Shown here one piece after another: positions 22,725 to 31,503 of a stretch of 32,379 nucleotides of DNA (the stretch's first letter is position 1; every line of letters starts with the position of its first letter). The translations under genes and the position numbers were made by a program. The DNA is from Candidatus Borkfalkia excrementavium (GTDB lineage Bacteria > Bacillota > Clostridia > Christensenellales > Borkfalkiaceae). The notes below the pieces were generated by a model, which was not told the DNA's origin, ran no database searches, and saw nothing but the letters and a program-made list of their open reading frames with translations. The DNA lies in the NCBI GenBank assembly GCA_019115945.1, contig DXCO01000020.1:1-32379 (forward strand), in the 5' to 3' direction.

Positions 22725-23612
22725 ATGGAGGAACGAAATCTCGAAATGGATGACGACGGGAAGATCAAACTTCGCAAAAGTTCATCCGTTCTGCCGGAGG
22801 AAAAGGCGGAGGAAGAGGGCGAGATCGTGATCGACGTGCCCGATTTCGAGCAGTTCAAGAGCGAAGACAACCGCGTGGGACTGTCCGAAGAGGAACTTGC
22901 GGCAAAGGCCGCGGCGCGCGAACGGCAGTCGCTGGATAAAAAAGAGCAGGCGGAAGCGCTCTTTTTCGAGGCGGAAAAACTGTTTGCGGAAGGGGATGCC
23001 GACGGCGCGGGGGAAAAATATCTCGACAGCGCCGCTCTGTACGGCGCGGATTGGCGGCCCTGGTTCGGCGTGGTGCGCGTGCAGACGAAAGATTTTACCG
23101 ATTTCACCGAAATTTACGATTGCGAAAAGGCTTACGAAAAAGCCTTCCGCCGCATGCCGGAGGCCGAGCGTGCCTCTCTTGCCGAAAAATACGTGCCCTC
23201 TATGGAGCGCACGGTCCGCGAAGCGAAAGAAAAGGCAGAAAAGTTGTCCGCGCAGGATGAAAACCAGCGGCAGGAGGAACGCGGAGAGATCGTACGGACT
23301 TTTCGGACAAGAAGGCTGCGGCTGATCCTTTCCGCATCGCTGTTCGCGTTGTTTCTGATCGCGGCGTGCGTGCTGTTTTCGTTCATGTACCGCACGCCGG
23401 GATGGGGGATCCCCGCGGCGGCAGCGGTCTGTACCGGGTTGGCGGTGATCGGGCTGTGCTTTACCGCATATTTTTTGAAAAAGTTTCTGCTTGCGAACAG
23501 AGCGCGCAGAGAAAACGCCCTTCCGCTTACGACGGAGGCGGGCGTGGAGGCGGCGCACCTGAAAGAATACGCCGAACTCGTTCAATCGGTCGTCGACGAT
23601 TTCAAAAGATAA
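22725..23612 (+). CDS. Membrane protein with helical cytoplasmic region
   Basis: A 295-residue protein of unknown function. Residues 1-60 are acidic and probably flexible. About 65-190 are helical and partly TPR-like (KKEQAEALFFEAEKLFAEGD, YLDSAALYGADWRPWFGVVRV), ending in a charged coiled stretch. Two membrane helices follow (about 202-224 and 230-250), then a short charged end. AAGGAGAC precedes ATG 22725. It sits between ispE and the glycosyltransferase fusion, 43 bp from the latter, and is probably co-transcribed. A scaffold or sensing role is possible but not shown. Confidence 0.75.
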   Translation: MEERNLEMDDDGKIKLRKSSSVLPEEKAEEEGEIVIDVPDFEQFKSEDNRVGLSEEELAAKAAARERQSLDKKEQAEALFFEAEKLFAEGDADGAGEKYLDSAALYGADWRPWFGVVRVQTKDFTDFTEIYDCEKAYEKAFRRMPEAERASLAEKYVPSMERTVREAKEKAEKLSAQDENQRQEERGEIVRTFRTRRLRLILSASLFALFLIAACVLFSFMYRTPGWGIPAAAAVCTGLAVIGLCFTAYFLKKFLLANRARRENALPLTTEAGVEAAHLKEYAELVQSVVDDFKR

Positions 23613-23655
23613 GTTTGCGCGGCCCTTCGTTTGCGCGAACAGGAGAGAATAGAAA

Positions 23656-25131
23656 ATGTCCTTTCTAAAAAAACTCAACGAAAAGTATCCGCTTTTTATG
23701 GAAATCGTGCGGTTTGTGATCGTCGGCGGCCTTGCCACGGTCGCGGACATGCTCGTGATGGGCGTCGTGCTGTATTTGTTCGATCCCGATCTGTATCCGC
23801 ATTTTTATAACGTATGGTACGGCGGCGGAGAACCGTCTACGCTCGCTACGGTCGTGGGCACGGGCGCGGGATTTACGGTGGGGCTGTTTATCAATTATTT
23901 CCTGTCCGTCCTGTTCGTCTTTATCGAAAAGGGAAAAAGCAAAAGCGCCTACGGCTTTGTCATGTTCACGGTGCTTTCGCTCATCGGGCTGGGGATACAC
24001 CTCGTCGGCATGTATATCGGCTACGACCTTCTGAAAATCAACGAGTGGATCGTTAAAATCGTGCTGACCGCCGTAGTCATGGTCTACAACTACGTTTCCA
24101 AAAAACTCATCCTGTTCAAACGATCGAAAACGGCTTTAACCGATGCGGAAGAGGATGTCGGTTTGCAAAGAAGAGTATTCGGAGGAGAGCATATGAAAAA
24201 ACTGAGCGTGATCGTTCCCTGTTTTAATGAAGAGGCGACTGTGGAAGCCTTCTATACGGCGGCGGTACCCGTCTTTGAAAATTTTGCGGAAAGAGGGTAT
24301 CAGTTCGAACTGATTTTCGTCAACGACGGCAGCCGTGACAGGACTGCGGAAATTTTGGCGTCTTTGGCCGAAAAGGACAAACGGGTCAAAGTGATCAATT
24401 TTTCGCGGAATTTCGGACAGCAGGCGGCGATCCTGTGCGGCTTCCGCCATTGTACGGGCAACTGTGCCGTAGAACTTGACGTCGATCTTCAGGATCCCGT
24501 GGAAGTTGTGGGTGAAATGCTCACTAAATGGGAAGAAGGGTACGACGTCGTGCACGGCAGAAGGCTGACAAGAAAGGGAGAGAGCGCTTTCAAAAAGGTC
24601 ACAGCAAAAATGTATTATAAATTTTTGCATGGCATAACGGGTATCAAGATCCCCCGCAACACCGGCGATTTCAAATTGCTTGACAGAAAAGTGATCGACG
24701 TGATTTGCGCGTTGCCCGAGCACGACAAATATTTGCGCGGGCTTGAATCGTGGGTCGGGTTCAAGCAGACGTTCGTCGATTTTCACCGCAATGAACGGGT
24801 TGCGGGCGAAACAAAATATACGCTCAAAAAAATGGTACGTCTTGCCAAAAACGGCATCGTCTCCAATTCTTCCTGGCCGCTCACACTTTCTTTCAAATTC
24901 GGAGCGGTTTTGGGAGCGGCATCTGTCTTGTGTTTTATAACCTTCATCGTGCTCGTCTGCTGCGGAATAACGCTTCCGCTCACGGCATGGCTGTTCCCTG
25001 CGATCGCCTTTTGCACCGGAGCGCTGTGCGTTTTCAACTCTCTTACGAATCTGTATCTGAGCAAGGCGTATGACGAAGTGAAAAATCGCCCCGAATATAT
25101 CGTTGAAGATAAGATCAATTTCGACGAATAG
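23656..25131 (+). CDS. GtrA-GT2 fusion, surface glycosylation
   Basis: A 491-residue frame with two parts that are usually separate genes. Residues about 12-155 form a GtrA-type four-helix membrane domain (EIVRFVIVGGLATVADMLV), linked to flipping or handling of lipid-linked sugars. From residue 180 a GT2 glycosyltransferase of the DPM1/GtrB type follows (LSVIVPCFNEEATVEAFY, FVNDGSRDRT, the metal-site stretch ELDVDLQDP) with two C-terminal helices. It likely transfers a sugar to polyprenyl phosphate. The joint is suspicious: removing one A from AAAA (24127-24130) would end GtrA at TAA 24137, and a perfect ribosome site precedes ATG 24193. So this may be two genes with a frame error, or a true fusion with an inner start. 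YfhO follows at 12 bp. Confidence 0.88.
   Translation: MSFLKKLNEKYPLFMEIVRFVIVGGLATVADMLVMGVVLYLFDPDLYPHFYNVWYGGGEPSTLATVVGTGAGFTVGLFINYFLSVLFVFIEKGKSKSAYGFVMFTVLSLIGLGIHLVGMYIGYDLLKINEWIVKIVLTAVVMVYNYVSKKLILFKRSKTALTDAEEDVGLQRRVFGGEHMKKLSVIVPCFNEEATVEAFYTAAVPVFENFAERGYQFELIFVNDGSRDRTAEILASLAEKDKRVKVINFSRNFGQQAAILCGFRHCTGNCAVELDVDLQDPVEVVGEMLTKWEEGYDVVHGRRLTRKGESAFKKVTAKMYYKFLHGITGIKIPRNTGDFKLLDRKVIDVICALPEHDKYLRGLESWVGFKQTFVDFHRNERVAGETKYTLKKMVRLAKNGIVSNSSWPLTLSFKFGAVLGAASVLCFITFIVLVCCGITLPLTAWLFPAIAFCTGALCVFNSLTNLYLSKAYDEVKNRPEYIVEDKINFDE
24181..24195 (+). promoter_or_regulatory. Internal ribosome site and start of the GT2 part
   Basis: GGAGGA lies six bases before ATG 24193 inside the fused frame. 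The next codons (MKKLSVIVPC) are the normal N-terminus of a stand-alone GT2 enzyme. A free 312-residue GT2 (24193-25131) is therefore likely to be made even if the fusion is read. Confidence 0.75.
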
Positions 25132-25143
25132 GAGGGCGGGAAC

Positions 25144-27897
25144 ATGGTTTCGGTGATCGAAAAAGTAAACGAAATGAAGCGCGGCAAGCAGTGGCTTGTC
25201 TTTTTCGGGAGTGCAATTGTTGCGCTCCTGGTTCTTTTGATTCCGTTTGTTGCAAGAGGCCACCACCTCGTTTGGGTCGCACAGGCGGGCGATGCCGCTA
25301 CACAGGGCGTCACGTTTTTGAATCGTCTGCGCGAAGTCGGGTGGTTCAAGGCGATCGGAAGTTACGATTTTTATCTGGGTCTCGGATCCGATTTTTTGAC
25401 GAGCATGAGTTTTTTCTCTCTGTTCGATCCTTTCAACGTGCTTGTATTTATTTTCCCGTTCGATATCGTATGGGTATACGATATTATCATGTTGCTCAAA
25501 TTTATCGCGGCGGGGGCAGCGATTTTTATATATTTGCATTGGCGTAAAGTAAAAGGGGGATATTCGGTCGCCCTTTCCCTGATATATATGTTCACGGGGT
25601 TTTTGGCGTTTACTTTTGTACGCCATCTGAATCTCACTTCAGGCGCGATCTACCTTCCTTTGATGATCATGGGGCTGGAACAGGTCTACCAAAAGAAAAA
25701 TCCGTTTGTTTTCATCGGGTTTTCCTTTTTGTGCCTGATCAACTCTTTTTATATGTTCTTTTTCAATTCAGTGTTCGTGGTGCTGTATGCCTTTTTATAC
25801 CACGCCGAAGTCTGTTCTGCTGCGGGGGGGGGGCGCACATATTGGAAGACGCTGATACCCTCTCTGTGGAAGATCGCGGTATTTTATCTTGTGGCGATCG
25901 TTCTGGCGGGGTTCATGCTTCTGCCAAACGCTTATGCCTATTTGCATGCGGCCCGAAGCGAATCGAAAGGTTTGATCGGCATAACATTCTCTTTCCTTAC
26001 GGGAGCCGTATTCACTTATTTTACCCATACGGTGAGCAATCATTACAGTATTATCGGCTTTAATCTTTTTATAGATATTCTGTTGCTCGCGGCTTTTTTG
26101 ATCTGTAAAAGGCAAAAAAAGGCTTTTGCTTTTCGTGTCTGTACGGTGATTCTTACCATTGGCTTTTTTGTTCCTTTATTCGGTTATTTCATGAATATTT
26201 TCAATTACAGCAATAACCGGTGGTCGTACATTCTGAATTTTTGCATGATAAGCCTGATCGGCTTAAATACGCAAAATGAAAACGCAGATGAGATTTACCC
26301 GATTTCACTTCGCAGAAAAATTGCCAAGGCGATCACCGTTTTTGTCGGGTTTGGCGTGGTGTGCGCGCTGGGGGTCGCGATCAAAACTCTGTTGTCGGGC
26401 AATTTTTCTTCGCCGGTAAAAATTTCGTTGACGGTGCTCTCTTTTGCCGCCGTTGCCATCGTTGCCGCGCTGATCTTCTGGGCGCTGTCCGGCAGATCTC
26501 CTTATGCGGACCGCGAAAAGGACGGCGTTTGCGTTCCCAACAAAATTCTTGACAACGTTCTGACAAAAAAACTTGCCACGCCTAACGTTCTTTGGCATGT
26601 TGCTGCCTTGTGTACGGTCGCCTGTTGTCTCTTTTTTTATATAGGATATTCCGCGGATCACGAAGGGGCAGCACTCTATCGTTCTTTAACGACTCCCTCG
26701 CAGCAATATGTTTCCGAACTGAACGAAAATTCGGTATTTCGTACCGACAGCGAGGGCGGCGAAACATGGTGGAGTTGTTTCCGCAATCTCGGCGTAAATA
26801 ATTCGTATATGGGGACCAGGGCGTATAACTCTATGAGCAACGCCTCCGTCTATGAATTTTTACGGGAAAACGAGGTTTATAACCCGACACAAAATTTGGG
26901 CATCAGCGGTTTGGATAATCGCGCCGCTTTGCAGACTCTTTTGTCTGTACAATATTACTGCGGAGAGAACGGCGGTTACGGTTTTACTCCTGTGTCCGGA
27001 TATGACGATCTGTTCAAAAACGAAAATTACGTGCCGTTCGGGTTCGTTTACAGGAATACGGTGTCGAAAGAATATTACGAATCTTTGGATCCGCTCCTTC
27101 GACAATACGCGATGCTTTCGGCCATGGTCGTGGAAGGGGAAGAAAATACGGAGGCTCCTGCACTGGGGGAACTGACGGAATTGCCGATCACCTTATCCGA
27201 GAAAACGGCGGAAAACTTTAGCCTTGAAAAGGGAGACAAAATCGCTTTGACGGCGACGGGCTGTACAGGAAAAGAGATCTATATCCGTTTCAATCATGCG
27301 GCCGAGGTCAAAGAGACGACGGAGTTTTCAATCAGCGGAAACGGAAAGACGCGCACCTATTATTATAAAGAAAAGGGAGATCTTATGTACAGCAGCCAGC
27401 GGGATCCCGTTATCTGTTTAGGGGTCGCTGAGGCGGATACGTTGCAGATCGATCTTTCTCTGATCGACGGGAGAAAAATTTCGTTCGATTCGGTGGAGGT
27501 GCTGGGGTATTCGGTGGCGGACTATCAGAGGGCGGCGGATGCGTTGCAGAAAGCGCCGCACCTTGAGAATGTAGAACGGAGCGAGAATGCCGTGACGGGA
27601 GAGATCGCGCTGGACGAGGGCGGATGGATGTTCTTCTCTCTGCCGTACGACTCGGGATGGAAAGCATATGTGGACGGAAAGGAACAGCCGATCCTGCGTG
27701 CGAATTCCGGTTTCATGGCGGTAGAATTGCAGGCGGGCGGGCACACGGTGGAACTCAGATATACGACGCCGTACCTGAAAGAGGGCGTTTTGGTCACCGC
27801 GGTCGGCATTGCCGCGTTTGCTGCGGTATGCGCCGTGTACGTGGTGCAAAAAGTACGCGGCGGTCCTTCTTCTCAGGAAGGCGGAAAACAAGAATAA
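25144..27897 (+). CDS. YfhO-family membrane protein
   Basis: A 917-residue YfhO-family protein, GT-C-like, with about twelve or more membrane helices up to residue 510, a large extracellular part and a final helix (about 880-902). In Bacillus and Listeria YfhO-type proteins add sugars to teichoic acids from lipid-linked donors made by GtrA/GT2 partners, which fits the gene upstream. The last region has WMFFSLPYDSGWKAYVDGKEQPILRANSGFMAVEL, typical of the family. AGGAGG precedes ATG 25144. Codon use is slightly more AT-rich than in the ribosomal genes. A run of ten Gs (25824-25833) sits in the frame at residues 227-230. Its sugar and target are unknown. Confidence 0.9.
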   Translation: MVSVIEKVNEMKRGKQWLVFFGSAIVALLVLLIPFVARGHHLVWVAQAGDAATQGVTFLNRLREVGWFKAIGSYDFYLGLGSDFLTSMSFFSLFDPFNVLVFIFPFDIVWVYDIIMLLKFIAAGAAIFIYLHWRKVKGGYSVALSLIYMFTGFLAFTFVRHLNLTSGAIYLPLMIMGLEQVYQKKNPFVFIGFSFLCLINSFYMFFFNSVFVVLYAFLYHAEVCSAAGGGRTYWKTLIPSLWKIAVFYLVAIVLAGFMLLPNAYAYLHAARSESKGLIGITFSFLTGAVFTYFTHTVSNHYSIIGFNLFIDILLLAAFLICKRQKKAFAFRVCTVILTIGFFVPLFGYFMNIFNYSNNRWSYILNFCMISLIGLNTQNENADEIYPISLRRKIAKAITVFVGFGVVCALGVAIKTLLSGNFSSPVKISLTVLSFAAVAIVAALIFWALSGRSPYADREKDGVCVPNKILDNVLTKKLATPNVLWHVAALCTVACCLFFYIGYSADHEGAALYRSLTTPSQQYVSELNENSVFRTDSEGGETWWSCFRNLGVNNSYMGTRAYNSMSNASVYEFLRENEVYNPTQNLGISGLDNRAALQTLLSVQYYCGENGGYGFTPVSGYDDLFKNENYVPFGFVYRNTVSKEYYESLDPLLRQYAMLSAMVVEGEENTEAPALGELTELPITLSEKTAENFSLEKGDKIALTATGCTGKEIYIRFNHAAEVKETTEFSISGNGKTRTYYYKEKGDLMYSSQRDPVICLGVAEADTLQIDLSLIDGRKISFDSVEVLGYSVADYQRAADALQKAPHLENVERSENAVTGEIALDEGGWMFFSLPYDSGWKAYVDGKEQPILRANSGFMAVELQAGGHTVELRYTTPYLKEGVLVTAVGIAAFAAVCAVYVVQKVRGGPSSQEGGKQE
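25824..25833 (+). repeat. Ten-G homopolymer inside yfhO
   Basis: Ten consecutive G bases code for part of Ala 227 and Gly 228-230 in a loop between membrane helices. Loss of one G would stop translation about ten codons later (CGC TGA). Gain of one G would stop it near residue 307. Such tracts are typical of phase-variable genes, but a base-calling error is possible. Confidence 0.85.
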
Positions 27898-27903
27898 ACT
27901 AAT

Positions 27904-27936
27904 GGGCGGCAAAAACAAATTGCCGCCCGCTTGTTT
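27904..27936 (+). terminator. Terminator after yfhO
   Basis: GGGCGGCAA (27904-27912) pairs with TTGCCGCCC (27920-27928) around AAACAAA and is followed by GCTTGTTTT. It ends the probable ispE-yfhO operon. Confidence 0.85.
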
Positions 27937-28011
27937 TAATATCGATAAAAAGTGGCGAGCGCCAAAAACGGGCAAAATATTTTTATCGGGCGCATTATTT
28001 TTGAAAAAGTA

Positions 28012-28040
28012 TTGCCTGAACGGGCAAAGCGTGGTATCAT
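28012..28040 (+). promoter_or_regulatory. Possible second promoter upstream of rex
   Basis: TTGCCT (28012-28017) is followed after 17 bp by TATCAT (28035-28040). A 23-codon frame (ATG 28046 to TGA 28117) begins at the expected transcript start but has no ribosome site. Function is doubtful. Confidence 0.3.
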
Positions 28041-28144
28041 ATTGTATGAAAAATCCTCTTCGCGGATACGGAAATGATAAAAATTCACAAAGTTTATCCT
28101 TTTTTACTCATTTCTGAAAGAATTAAAAAAATTTTTTTCTTTAG

Positions 28145-28173
28145 TTGACAAACCGGCTCCGTTTTGATAATAT
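28145..28173 (+). promoter_or_regulatory. Promoter of rex-adhE
   Basis: TTGACA (28145-28150) is followed after 17 bp by TAATAT (28168-28173). The start of transcription near 28180 falls within the operator pair at 28173-28199. Confidence 0.82.
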
Positions 28174-28199
28174 TTTATCGATAAAAAAATATCGATATT
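28173..28199 (+). promoter_or_regulatory. TATCGATA operator pair at the rex promoter
   Basis: Two palindromes follow the -10 box: TTTTATCGATAAAA (28173-28186) and AATATCGATATT (28188-28199). Both share the core TATCGATA, with centres 14 bp apart. A third core lies at 27940-27947, upstream of the same gene. The usual Rex box (TTGTTAA-N4-TTAACAA) is absent. Whether Rex itself or another protein binds here is not known. Confidence 0.55.
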
Positions 28200-28214
28200 G
28201 TAAGGTTGGCGGGA

Positions 28215-28871
28215 ATGGGGAATAATAAAGAGATCACAAACGTCTCGAAAGCGACCATCGGCAGAATGCCCGCATATCTCCGCTACCTCAAAGAGAAGGA
28301 GGGCGCGGGAGAAAAGACGATTTCCTCCACGGCGATCGCGGAAGATCTAAGGCTGAATGCCGTGCAGGTGCGAAAGGATCTGGCCGTGATCAGTTCCGTC
28401 GCGGGGAAACCGAAACTCGGCTTCGAAATACGCGAACTCATTCGGGACATCAATCGGTTTTTGGGCTACGACAACGTGACCGAAGCCGTGCTTGTGGGCG
28501 CGGGAGGGCTGGGAAGCGCTCTCGCGGGATACGGCGGCTTTAAAAATTACGGGCTGAATATCGTCGCGGCGTTCGATAAATCGCCGGAGAGGATCGGCAG
28601 AACGATCAACGGCGTAAAGATATTCGACGCAAAAGACCTGACGCATACGGTACGCAGGCTGAACGTTCTGATCGGGATCATCGCGGTCCCCGGGCCGGCA
28701 GCGCAGGAAGTTGCGGACGAACTTGTGGCGGGCGGCGTGCGCGCGATCTGGAATTTCGCGCCCGCGCATCTGGCGCTCCCCCCCGATATAGCGGTTAAAA
28801 ACGAGGATATGGCGGCATCGCTCGCGATCCTGTCCAAACGCCTCGCGGAAATTTTATACAACGAAAAATAA
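28215..28871 (+). CDS. rex: Redox-sensing repressor Rex
   Basis: A 218-residue Rex protein, which binds NADH/NAD+ and represses fermentation genes until NADH rises. The N-terminal winged helix has ISSTAIAEDLRLNAVQVRKDLA. The Rossmann part has VLVGAGGLGSALAGYGGF, then NIVAAFDKSPERIG, and the end IWNFAPAHLALPPDIAVKNEDMAASLAILSKRL is typical. An in-frame TTG at 28206 would add three residues, but ATG 28215 with AAGG upstream is simpler. adhE starts 18 bp downstream without a terminator, a classic Rex target. TATCGATA sites at its promoter suggest feedback or other control. Confidence 0.95.
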   Translation: MGNNKEITNVSKATIGRMPAYLRYLKEKEGAGEKTISSTAIAEDLRLNAVQVRKDLAVISSVAGKPKLGFEIRELIRDINRFLGYDNVTEAVLVGAGGLGSALAGYGGFKNYGLNIVAAFDKSPERIGRTINGVKIFDAKDLTHTVRRLNVLIGIIAVPGPAAQEVADELVAGGVRAIWNFAPAHLALPPDIAVKNEDMAASLAILSKRLAEILYNEK

Positions 28872-28889
28872 TTTTTAAGGAGAGGTTTC

Positions 28890-31490
28890 ATGGAAAACGC
28901 AAAAATCGTTGACAACGTCGAAGCGCTTATGGCGAAAATCGAAGAAGTCAGAAAGGCGCAGGAGATCTTTGCAACGTACTCGCAGGAACAGGTGGACAAG
29001 ATCTTCACCGCCGCGGCGCTCGCCGCAAACAACCAGAGGATCCCTTTGGCGAAGATGGCGGTAGAAGAAACGGGCATGGGCATCGTGGAGGACAAGGTCA
29101 TCAAAAACCACTATGCCGCAGAATATATTTATAATAAGTATAAAAACACCAAGACGGTCGGCGTGATCGAAGAGGATGCGTCTTTCGGCGTTAAAAAGAT
29201 CGCGGAGCCGATCGGCGTCGTGGCGGCGGTCATCCCTACGACGAACCCTACCTCCACGGCCATCTTCAAGACTCTGATCTGCCTGAAAACGAGGAACGGC
29301 ATCATCATTTCCCCCCATCCGCGCGCAAAGAACTGCACCATCGCGGCGGCGAAAGTCGTTCTCGAAGCGGCGGTCAAAGCGGGCGCTCCCGAAGGCATCA
29401 TCGGCTGGATCGACATTCCTTCCCTCGAAATGACGAACACCCTCATGAAGACGGCGGACATCATTCTGGCGACGGGCGGCCCCGGCATGGTCAGAAGCGC
29501 GTATTCGTCCGGCAAACCTGCTCTGGGCGTCGGCGCGGGCAATACGCCTGCCATCATTGACGAAACGGCGGACGTCGTCGTTGCGGTCAACTCGATCATT
29601 CATTCCAAGACCTTCGACAACGGTCTGATCTGCGCGTCCGAACAGTCCGTCATCGCGGAAGACGCGGTTTACGACGCGGTGAAAGCGGAATTTATCAAGC
29701 GCGGCTGCTATATCCTCAACGATGAAGAAAAGGATAAGGTCCGCAACACGATGATCATCAACGGCGCTCTGAACGCGAAGATCGTCGGCCAGCGCGCGCC
29801 CAAAATTGCCGAGATCTGCGGATTCAGCGTTCCCGATACGGCGAAGATCCTTATCGGCGAAGTGGAGAGCGTCGAACTCGAAGAAGCGTTTGCGCATGAA
29901 AAACTTTCTCCCGTCCTCGCGCTTTATCGCGCCAAAGATTTTGACGACGCCGTCGCCAAGGCAGAGCGTCTGATCGCGGACGGCGGCTACGGCCATACCG
30001 CATCGCTCCATATCAACGTGGTAAAGGGCAAAGAGAAGATCGAAAAGTGGCAGGAGGCCATGAAGACCTGCCGCATGATCATCAACATGCCTTCCTCGCA
30101 GGGCGCGATCGGCGATATTTACAACTTCAAACTCAACCCTTCGCTCACCCTCGGCTGCGGTTCGTGGGGCGGCAACTCGGTTTCCGAGAACGTAGGCGTA
30201 AAACATCTTTTGAATATCAAGACCTTAGCGGAGAGGAAAGAAAATATGCTGTGGCTGAGACTTCCCGAAAAAGTTTATCACAAGAGGGGCTGCCTGCCCG
30301 TCGCCCTCGACGAACTCAAAAACGTCATGGGCAAGAAAAAGGCGTTTATCGTTACCGACGAGTTCCTGTATAAAAACAACTATATCAAACCCATCACGGA
30401 CAAACTGGACGAAATGGGCATCCGTTATACCTGCTTCTACAACGTTGCGCCCGATCCTAACCTCGCCTGCGCGAAAGAGGGTGCAAAACTTATGACCGAG
30501 TTCCAGCCCGACGTGATCATCGCCCTCGGCGGCGGCTCCGCGATGGACGCCGGCAAGATCATGTGGGTGCTGTACGAACATCCCGAAGTGGACTTCCTCG
30601 ATATGGCGATGCGCTTTATGGATATCCGCAAGAGGGTCTACACCTTCCCCAAGATGGGCGAAAAGGCTTACTTCATCGCCATCCCTACCTCCGCAGGTAC
30701 CGGTTCGGAAGTTACGCCGTTTGCCGTCATCACCGACGAGACGACGGGCATCAAATATCCTTTGGCCGACTACGAACTGCTGCCTAAGATGGCGATCATC
30801 GATTCCGATTTCATGATGAACATGCCTAAGGGGCTTACGTCCGCATCCGGTATCGACGCGCTTACGCACGCGCTCGAAGCGTATGCTTCCGTCATGGCGA
30901 CCCCTTATACGGACGGCCAGGCGCTCGTCGCGGCAAAAATGATCTTCGAATATCTGCCCCGCGCATACGAGAACGGCGCGAACGACCCCGAAGCGCGCGA
31001 AAGAATGGCCGACGCTTCCACGATGGCCGGTATCGCGTTTGCGAACGCATTCCTCGGCGTATGCCATTCGATGGCGCATAAACTGGGTGCGTTCCATCAT
31101 CTGCCGCACGGCGTGGCGAACGCTTTGATGATCTGCGAAGTCATCCGTTTCAACAGCGCCGAGATCCCGACCAAGATGGGCACCTTCCCGCAGTACGCTT
31201 ATCCGCATACCAAGAGAAGGTATGCCGAAGTTGCCGAATACCTCGGTTTGGGCGGCAAAGACGACGATGCAAAAGTGAAAAATCTCATCAAGGCGATCGA
31301 AGAACTGAAAGCAAAGATCGGCATCAAAAAGACGATCAAGGATTACGGCGTGGACGAAAAGAACTTCCTCGACAGGCTTGACGAAATGTGCGAACAGGCG
31401 TTCGACGACCAGTGCACGGGCGCGAACCCCCGCTATCCGCTCATTTCTGAAATTAAAGAAATGTATCTCAAATGCTATTACGGCAAATAA
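28890..31490 (+). CDS. adhE: Bifunctional acetaldehyde/alcohol dehydrogenase AdhE
   Basis: An 866-residue AdhE that turns acetyl-CoA into acetaldehyde and then ethanol, oxidising two NADH. The N-terminal half is the CoA-dependent aldehyde dehydrogenase with IPTTNPTSTAIFK and the catalytic Cys 248 in GLICASEQ. The C-terminal half is an iron alcohol dehydrogenase with GGGSAMDAGK, TSAGTGSEVTPFAVI and the metal-site stretch CHSMAHKLGAFHHLPHG (His 726, 730, 736, 737 and 740). Length is normal. AAGGAGAG precedes ATG 28890. It lies between rex and a kinase-like gene in one unit, so ethanol formation should answer to the NADH level. The protein family forms long filaments (spirosomes). Confidence 0.97.
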   Translation: MENAKIVDNVEALMAKIEEVRKAQEIFATYSQEQVDKIFTAAALAANNQRIPLAKMAVEETGMGIVEDKVIKNHYAAEYIYNKYKNTKTVGVIEEDASFGVKKIAEPIGVVAAVIPTTNPTSTAIFKTLICLKTRNGIIISPHPRAKNCTIAAAKVVLEAAVKAGAPEGIIGWIDIPSLEMTNTLMKTADIILATGGPGMVRSAYSSGKPALGVGAGNTPAIIDETADVVVAVNSIIHSKTFDNGLICASEQSVIAEDAVYDAVKAEFIKRGCYILNDEEKDKVRNTMIINGALNAKIVGQRAPKIAEICGFSVPDTAKILIGEVESVELEEAFAHEKLSPVLALYRAKDFDDAVAKAERLIADGGYGHTASLHINVVKGKEKIEKWQEAMKTCRMIINMPSSQGAIGDIYNFKLNPSLTLGCGSWGGNSVSENVGVKHLLNIKTLAERKENMLWLRLPEKVYHKRGCLPVALDELKNVMGKKKAFIVTDEFLYKNNYIKPITDKLDEMGIRYTCFYNVAPDPNLACAKEGAKLMTEFQPDVIIALGGGSAMDAGKIMWVLYEHPEVDFLDMAMRFMDIRKRVYTFPKMGEKAYFIAIPTSAGTGSEVTPFAVITDETTGIKYPLADYELLPKMAIIDSDFMMNMPKGLTSASGIDALTHALEAYASVMATPYTDGQALVAAKMIFEYLPRAYENGANDPEARERMADASTMAGIAFANAFLGVCHSMAHKLGAFHHLPHGVANALMICEVIRFNSAEIPTKMGTFPQYAYPHTKRRYAEVAEYLGLGGKDDDAKVKNLIKAIEELKAKIGIKKTIKDYGVDEKNFLDRLDEMCEQAFDDQCTGANPRYPLISEIKEMYLKCYYGK

Positions 31491-31503
31491 GGAGGGATGA
31501 ATC

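Noticed and set aside
24136-25626. Minus-strand frame across the GT2/yfhO joint
   Set aside because: It spans two clear plus-strand genes and their ribosome sites and shows no domain.
28046-28117. 23-codon frame (MKNPLRGYGNDK...) upstream of rex
   Set aside because: No ribosome site, AT-rich surroundings and no recognisable peptide. It is kept only as a note with the weak promoter at 28012-28040.
28145-28215. Canonical Rex operator before rex
   Set aside because: No TTGTTAA-N4-TTAACAA or close variant is seen between -35 and start; only the TATCGATA palindromes are present.
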